Shown here one piece after another: positions 5,261 through 8,177 of a stretch of DNA of 8,177 nt (positions within the stretch are counted from its first letter, which is position 1; each line of letters begins with the position of its first letter). A program made the position numbers and the translations under genes. Source of the stretch: an uncultured Hungatella sp. (GTDB lineage Bacteria; Bacillota; Clostridia; Lachnospirales; Lachnospiraceae); assembly GCA_910585645.1 (NCBI GenBank), contig CAJUFP010000163.1, positions 1 to 8,177 of the forward strand. Reading direction: 5' to 3'. The notes under the pieces are model-generated. The model was not told the origin of the DNA. It worked only from the letters and a program-made list of their open reading frames with translations, and did no database searches.

Positions 5261-6544
5261 CTACTTTCTGCGGATCTGATCCATCCCGCCCATATAGGGC
5301 CTTAAAACCTCGGGGATCCTGACGCTGCCGTCGGCCTGGAGATTATTCTCCAGAAACGCGATGAGCATCCTGGGCGGAGCCACCACCGTATTGTTCAGCG
5401 TGTGGGCAAAATATTTGCCGTCAGCGCCGTCCACCCGGATCTTGAGCCGTCTGGCCTGGGCGTCTCCCAGATTAGAGCAGGAACCGACTTCAAAATATTT
5501 CTTCTGTCTGGGGGACCATGCCTCCACGTCGCAGGATTTTACCTTCAGATCCGCCAGATCGCCGGAACAGCACTCTAAGGTCCTTACGGGGATGTCCAGG
5601 GAGCGGAACAGATCCACCGTGTTCTTCCACAGCTTGTCATACCACATGGGAGACTCCTCCGGTCTGCAGACCACGATCATCTCCTGCTTCTCAAACTGAT
5701 GGATCCGGTAAACGCCCCTCTCCTCAATGCCGTGGGCGCCCTTCTCCTTGCGGAAGCATGGGGAATAGCTGGTAAGGGTCTTTGGCAGCTGCTCCTCCGG
5801 CGTGATGGTGTCAATAAACTTTCCGATCATGGAGTGCTCGCTGGTTCCGATCAAATACAGATCCTCCCCCTCGATCTTGTACATCATGGCGTCCATCTCC
5901 GCAAAGGACATGACTCCGGTGACCACATTGCTGCGGATCATGAAAGGAGGCACGCAGTAGGTAAATCCCCGGTCGATCATAAAGTCCCTGGCATAGGAGA
6001 TCACCGCGGAGTGGAGCCTGGCAATATCCCCCATCAGGTAATAGAACCCGTTGCCCGCCACCTTCCCGGCCGCGTCCAGATCAATGCCGTCAAAGCTTTT
6101 CATGATATCCGTGTGGTAGGGGATCTCAAAATCCGGAACTACCGGCTCACCAAACTTCTCCAGCTCCACATTCTCGCTGTCATCCTTACCGATAGGAACG
6201 CTTGGGTCGATGATATTGGGGATGGTCATCATGATTTTTAAGATCTTCTCCTGAAGCTCCCCCTCCAGGGTCTCCAGCTCTGCTAAGCGGGCCGCGTTAG
6301 CCGCCACCTGGGCTTTCACAGCCTCGGCTTCCTCTTTCTTCCCCTGCCCCATAAGCTGCCCGATCTGCTTGGACAGCTTGTTGCGGCTGGCCCGAAGGCT
6401 GTCCGCCTCCGTCTTGGCGCCTCGGCTCTCCTTGTCCAGGGCGATCACCTCGTCTACCAGTGGAAGCTTGGCCTCCTGAAATTTATTCCGGATATTCTGC
6501 TTTACTGCCTCCGGGTTTTCTCTCACAAATCTGATGTCTAACAT
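5261..6544 (-). CDS. serS: Seryl-tRNA synthetase (class II), divergent motif type
   Basis: Charges tRNA-Ser (and tRNA-Sec where present) with serine using ATP; cytoplasmic homodimer. The 427 residues are the normal length. The N-terminal long helical hairpin that grips the tRNA covers about 1-110 (MLDIRFVRENPEAV, then charged helices). In the catalytic core, the serine-site TxE is GTSEHS (Glu236), motif 2 runs from FRKEKGAHG (Arg265, Glu267) to HQFEKQE (282-288), and motif 3 is around VVAPPRMLIAFLEN (387-400, Arg392). The usual bacterial forms are FRSEAG...HQFNKVE and GSGLAVGRTLVAILEN, so the motif 2 loop and the Gly-rich motif 3 differ, with prolines in place of glycine; the key Arg and Glu residues are kept. 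I recall this variant in Lachnospiraceae. ATG 6544 is chosen for AGGAGG (6556-6551), six bases upstream; the longer frame to 6643 crosses the promoter region. No T-box leader was recognised. Confidence 0.95.
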   Translation of the reverse strand: MLDIRFVRENPEAVKQNIRNKFQEAKLPLVDEVIALDKESRGAKTEADSLRASRNKLSKQIGQLMGQGKKEEAEAVKAQVAANAARLAELETLEGELQEKILKIMMTIPNIIDPSVPIGKDDSENVELEKFGEPVVPDFEIPYHTDIMKSFDGIDLDAAGKVAGNGFYYLMGDIARLHSAVISYARDFMIDRGFTYCVPPFMIRSNVVTGVMSFAEMDAMMYKIEGEDLYLIGTSEHSMIGKFIDTITPEEQLPKTLTSYSPCFRKEKGAHGIEERGVYRIHQFEKQEMIVVCRPEESPMWYDKLWKNTVDLFRSLDIPVRTLECCSGDLADLKVKSCDVEAWSPRQKKYFEVGSCSNLGDAQARRLKIRVDGADGKYFAHTLNNTVVAPPRMLIAFLENNLQADGSVRIPEVLRPYMGGMDQIRRK

Positions 6545-6588
6545 AATCTTCCTCCTATATCCGGTCCCCGCGTTTGTTCTCTGGCCAT
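6538..6588 (-). CDS. Possible 16-codon upstream frame overlapping the serS start
   Basis: On the minus strand an ATG at 6588, preceded by AAAGGG with six bases between, opens a frame of 16 codons (MARE...GGRLC) that stops at TAG 6540-6538, just inside serS. The stop overlaps the serS start region, the arrangement used for translational coupling. It contains no serine codon, so simple serine-dependent attenuation is unlikely. It is weakly supported and may be chance. Confidence 0.2.
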   Translation of the reverse strand: MAREQTRGPDIGGRLC

Positions 6589-6631
6589 GTCTGACCCTTT
6601 GCCTGAAAGCCCGGGGGCCTTGCTTTGTGTG

Positions 6632-6674
6632 ATTATACCTCATATCATAGGGAAAGAAAACCCCTTTTTGCCAA
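6632..6674 (-). promoter_or_regulatory. Candidate serS promoter
   Basis: A consensus TATAAT lies on the minus strand at 6637-6632, with a poor -35 (TTTTCT) 17 bp upstream. An overlapping alternative uses TTGGCA (6674-6669) and TATGAT (6649-6644) with a long 19-bp spacer. With the first, the leader to ATG 6544 is about 80 bases. No T-box sequence is present in it, so uncharged tRNA-Ser control of that type is not supported. Confidence 0.5.
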
Positions 6675-6738
6675 TTATGGCGCTCTATTTTTTACTCAGT
6701 TCCATAAAGCTGCCCCCGCGCTGTGGGCCTGGCCGGTT

Positions 6739-6760
6739 CGGTCCGTCTTTTCACAGACCG
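6739..6760 (-). other. Stem-loop downstream of the Rpn gene
   Basis: On the minus strand CGGTCTGT (6760-6753) pairs with ACGGACCG (6746-6739) over 8 bp with one G-U, loop GAAAAG. It lies 43 bp past the nuclease stop codon but is not followed by a T-run, so it is either a poor terminator or an RNA 3' end stabiliser. The rest of the 6675-6803 spacer shows nothing else recognisable. Confidence 0.4.
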
Positions 6761-6803
6761 TCCAGCTCCTTAGATCGTGTGAAAAATATTTTGTGGCGAC
6801 GGC

Positions 6804-7811
6804 TTATGTTTTATCCTTTCCGGAAGTTATGAGCGCTTCCATAACTTCTTTGGCATCATATTCCGGCGCAAACGCCTTTGCCGTATTGCAGATGACTGCT
6901 ATCCGGTCTGATTCCTCCTCCAACTCTTCTGCTATAGATGTGATCCCTTTCCCTCTTCTCAGCTTCTTGCAGATCTGCTTTACCAGCTTATATTCCTCTC
7001 CTCTTACCAAGCCCTCCTCGCGGCCTTCTTCGCGACCTTCCTTACGGCCCTCTTCGCGACCTTCCTTGTGGCCCTCCTCGCGACCTTCCTTGTGGCCCTC
7101 TTTGCGCCCCTCTTCCAAGCCCTCTTCCATTGCCTGTTTCCATACATAATTTCGCCAAGCCCTGTCATCCCGGACACTCTTCATATAAGCCTCATACCAC
7201 AGCCGCAGCGGATTCTTTAGACTCATGCGCCTTAATTCCCCTATGGCCTCCAAGATTCCCGGATTATTCGTCTTTATCATATCCAAGTCCTCCTCTGTCT
7301 TTGCGTTAAAAAATCGTATCCATTCCTCTGCCCCCGAATTACCTGCCGCCGCCTTTTTCAGCTCCAGAACGTGAATCTCCAGGACATCGGAAAATTTGTT
7401 TCCATTCTTGTCTCTCAGGGTGTAGATGGTGTGACATTCCGGTCTGTCGCTGAGATCAAAATCCAGAATACTGATGCCCACGCACCTTTTCAGATTATCA
7501 TACGCCTCCCCTGATAAAAGGTCCTGGCTGTACAGTCTTGCCAGATAAAAAATTTGTCTTTTATCCCAGTTTTCAAAAAATTTCACCTGCAGCTCTATAT
7601 TCACTTTGGTGTTATAGTTCAACTCCAACACAATGTCCAGGATCCCTAACTTCTGCCATCGCCACCGCCTTCTCAAAAAAGTATCTTTAAGGTGTATTGC
7701 ATAGATTTCTTCCTGGGGGATCTCCATGATATCACTTAAAAAATATCGCAGGATCTTCTTGTTACGAAACAACTCCTTCATAGCTACGTCTGATTTTGGT
7801 GAAATGATCAT
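6804..7811 (-). CDS. Rpn-family PD-(D/E)XK nuclease (PDDEXK_2; recombination-promoting nuclease / putative transposase)
   Basis: Family members are metal-dependent DNA nucleases; E. coli Rpn proteins promote recombination and some act in phage defence. The 335 residues start with the family opening SPKSDVAMKELF (4-15). Catalytic residues are probably Asp59 in GILDI and Glu73 with Gln75 in NIELQVK (E-x-Q form), followed by the conserved RQIFYLARLYSQDLL (85-99). The C-terminal third is a helical region (about 165-230), then a tetrapeptide array of EEG/KEG followed by R or H (about 231-268), then a charged helical tail (269-335). The ATG at 7811 is supported by AAAGGA (7826-7821) and the promoter at 7832-7861. 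The array is encoded by tandem repeats. An internal ATG at residue 210 (7184) has GAGG five bases upstream and could give a separate 126-residue C-terminal product. The gene stands alone, with codons more AT-rich than its neighbours, consistent with but not proof of transfer. Confidence 0.9.
   Translation of the reverse strand: MIISPKSDVAMKELFRNKKILRYFLSDIMEIPQEEIYAIHLKDTFLRRRWRWQKLGILDIVLELNYNTKVNIELQVKFFENWDKRQIFYLARLYSQDLLSGEAYDNLKRCVGISILDFDLSDRPECHTIYTLRDKNGNKFSDVLEIHVLELKKAAAGNSGAEEWIRFFNAKTEEDLDMIKTNNPGILEAIGELRRMSLKNPLRLWYEAYMKSVRDDRAWRNYVWKQAMEEGLEEGRKEGHKEGREEGHKEGREEGRKEGREEGREEGLVRGEEYKLVKQICKKLRRGKGITSIAEELEEESDRIAVICNTAKAFAPEYDAKEVMEALITSGKDKT
7008..7121 (-). repeat. 12/24-bp tandem repeats encoding an EEGR-type array
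   Basis: Within the Rpn gene a degenerate 12-bp unit codes for E/K-E-G-R/H. It has a 24-bp higher-order period: units at 7028-7051, 7052-7075 and 7076-7099 differ from one another by only one to three bases. Because units are multiples of three, gain or loss changes protein length without breaking the frame. On the coding strand the array is purine rich, with many AAGG/GAGG stretches like ribosome sites. Confidence 0.88.
7182..7193 (-). promoter_or_regulatory. Internal ribosome site and ATG inside the Rpn gene
   Basis: Minus strand GAGG (7193-7190), five bases, then ATG (7184-7182), in frame at Met210. Translation here would give 126 residues that lack the nuclease core but keep the repeat array and tail. 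A second, weaker candidate is Met227 (ATG 7133). In E. coli Rpn genes an internal start makes a C-terminal inhibitor of the toxic full-length protein; whether that applies here is inference. Confidence 0.35.
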
Positions 7812-7831
7812 ATCTTCTGTTCCTTTCTCTT

Positions 7832-7861
7832 ATTATACTCCACAATACCGCCCTATCTCAA
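7832..7861 (-). promoter_or_regulatory. Promoter of the Rpn gene
   Basis: Minus strand TTGAGA (7861-7856), 18 bases, consensus TATAAT (7837-7832). The start point would be near 7825, which falls at the ribosome-binding site itself, so the message would have only about 14 leader bases. Confidence 0.65.
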
Positions 7862-8177
7862 CTACATTTTCTCTAAACAGCTCTGTCTGCGGGCTGAGCC
7901 GACGGTTTTTATGAAAGTTTGGGTTATAAAGTTTCGTGTGTGGATAAAAGCAGGATTTCAGAAGAAAGATGAGAACTTTCAAAGACGCAGCAATATGCTG
8001 CCAACAGGTCCGGCATCACTGGCAGACCATATAGAAATCATTGCTTTGATCATATTTTATCATGATATTCCCAGAATAACAAGACCTATTGCAGGCATAT
8101 CCAAGTGTTATTGTTTATGGTCGTTACTATTCACGGGGCGGTTGAACGCAGAGATATGTTCTATCCTGCTTTAGCAC
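7838..8177. other. Intergenic stretch with candidate promoter and inverted repeats, no convincing gene
   Basis: About 340 bp without a supportable gene. Seen in it: a minus-strand promoter candidate TTGTTA (8082-8077)-N17-TAAAAT (8059-8054) that would read toward the nuclease; a perfect hairpin GCAGCA-ATA-TGCTGC (7987-8001); CTGCCA (7998-8003) with TGGCAG (8020-8025); and GGTCCG (8008-8013) facing CAGACC (8024-8029), paired with one G-U on the minus strand. The three inverted repeats overlap and cannot all form at once. A plus-strand frame at 7911-8174 has no ribosome site. Confidence 0.5.
7883..7910 (+). terminator. Weak plus-strand stem-loop followed by TTTTT
   Basis: CTGTC (7883-7887) pairs with GACGG (7901-7905) with one G-U; an inner GGC-TGA-GCC (7892-7900) lies within, and TTTTT follows (7906-7910). 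It has the form of a short rho-independent terminator, but no plus-strand gene ends here. It could stop antisense transcription from across the nuclease gene. Confidence 0.25.

Noticed and set aside
5699..6241. 180-codon plus-strand frame opposite serS
   Set aside because: It lies wholly antisense to a clear SerRS coding region, has no ribosome site, and its Gly/His/Val-rich composition is that of a shadow of a GC-biased gene.
6545..6720. T-box riboswitch upstream of serS
   Set aside because: Checked because Firmicutes serS genes often have one. The conserved T-box sequence (AGGGTGGNACCGCG) is not found on the minus strand and the leader of about 80 bases is too short.
6804..7811. Rpn gene as an active transposon with terminal repeats
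   Set aside because: The family is often labelled transposase, but no terminal inverted repeats or target-site duplication could be found around the gene, and the family is better described as a nuclease.
7911..8174. 87-codon plus-strand frame at the right end
   Set aside because: No ribosome site precedes ATG 7911, no domain is recognisable and the composition is nondescript. It may overlap a decayed element, but there is nothing to support a gene.

Overview
The window reads as ordinary chromosomal DNA from a Gram-positive anaerobe of the Clostridia, most likely Lachnospiraceae. The evidence is the protein family mix (an RqcH/NFACT protein of Firmicutes type, a GHKL kinase with a LytTR regulator, a SerRS variant I associate with this family, an Rpn-family nuclease), strong purine-rich Shine-Dalgarno sites (AGGAGG) and moderate GC with AT-rich intergenic regions. 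The genus cannot be fixed by reading alone. No rRNA, tRNA, CRISPR array, complete insertion sequence or prophage gene was seen.

Layout from left to right. Bases 1-144 are a leader with an 18-bp palindrome and five copies of a 9-10-bp repeat. Then rqcH (145-1887, +) rescues stalled ribosomes. It converges, with 13 bp between stop codons, on a two-component pair read leftwards: a LytTR response regulator (4075-3344, -) followed by a multi-TM GHKL sensor kinase (3226-1901, -). The 117-bp gap between the pair holds an exact 9-bp direct repeat with a 12-bp spacer, directly upstream of a weak -35 and a good -10. This is the geometry of a LytTR-activated promoter, so the regulator may drive its own kinase.

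Divergent from the regulator is an unrecognised, highly charged, soluble helical protein of 307 residues (4258-5181, +) with a GTG start. Its upstream region has a sequence resembling a sigma-D (motility) promoter. A strong stem-loop (5213-5248) separates it from the convergent serS (6544-5261, -), whose motif 2 and motif 3 differ markedly from textbook bacterial SerRS. Farther right is an Rpn/PDDEXK_2 nuclease gene (7811-6804, -). It carries an EEGR-type tetrapeptide repeat and a well-placed internal ribosome site that could yield a separate C-terminal protein, as described for Rpn toxin/antitoxin genes of E. coli. Bases 7838-8177 have no convincing gene but contain candidate promoters and overlapping inverted repeats.

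The genes do not form one pathway. Housekeeping genes (rqcH, serS: translation and its quality control) are interleaved with accessory or regulatory ones (the kinase/regulator pair, the helical protein, the nuclease). The best candidates for something undescribed are the putative LytTR autoregulatory site, the helical protein with its sigma-D-like promoter, and the possible intragenic partner inside the Rpn gene. All are hypotheses from reading the sequence.
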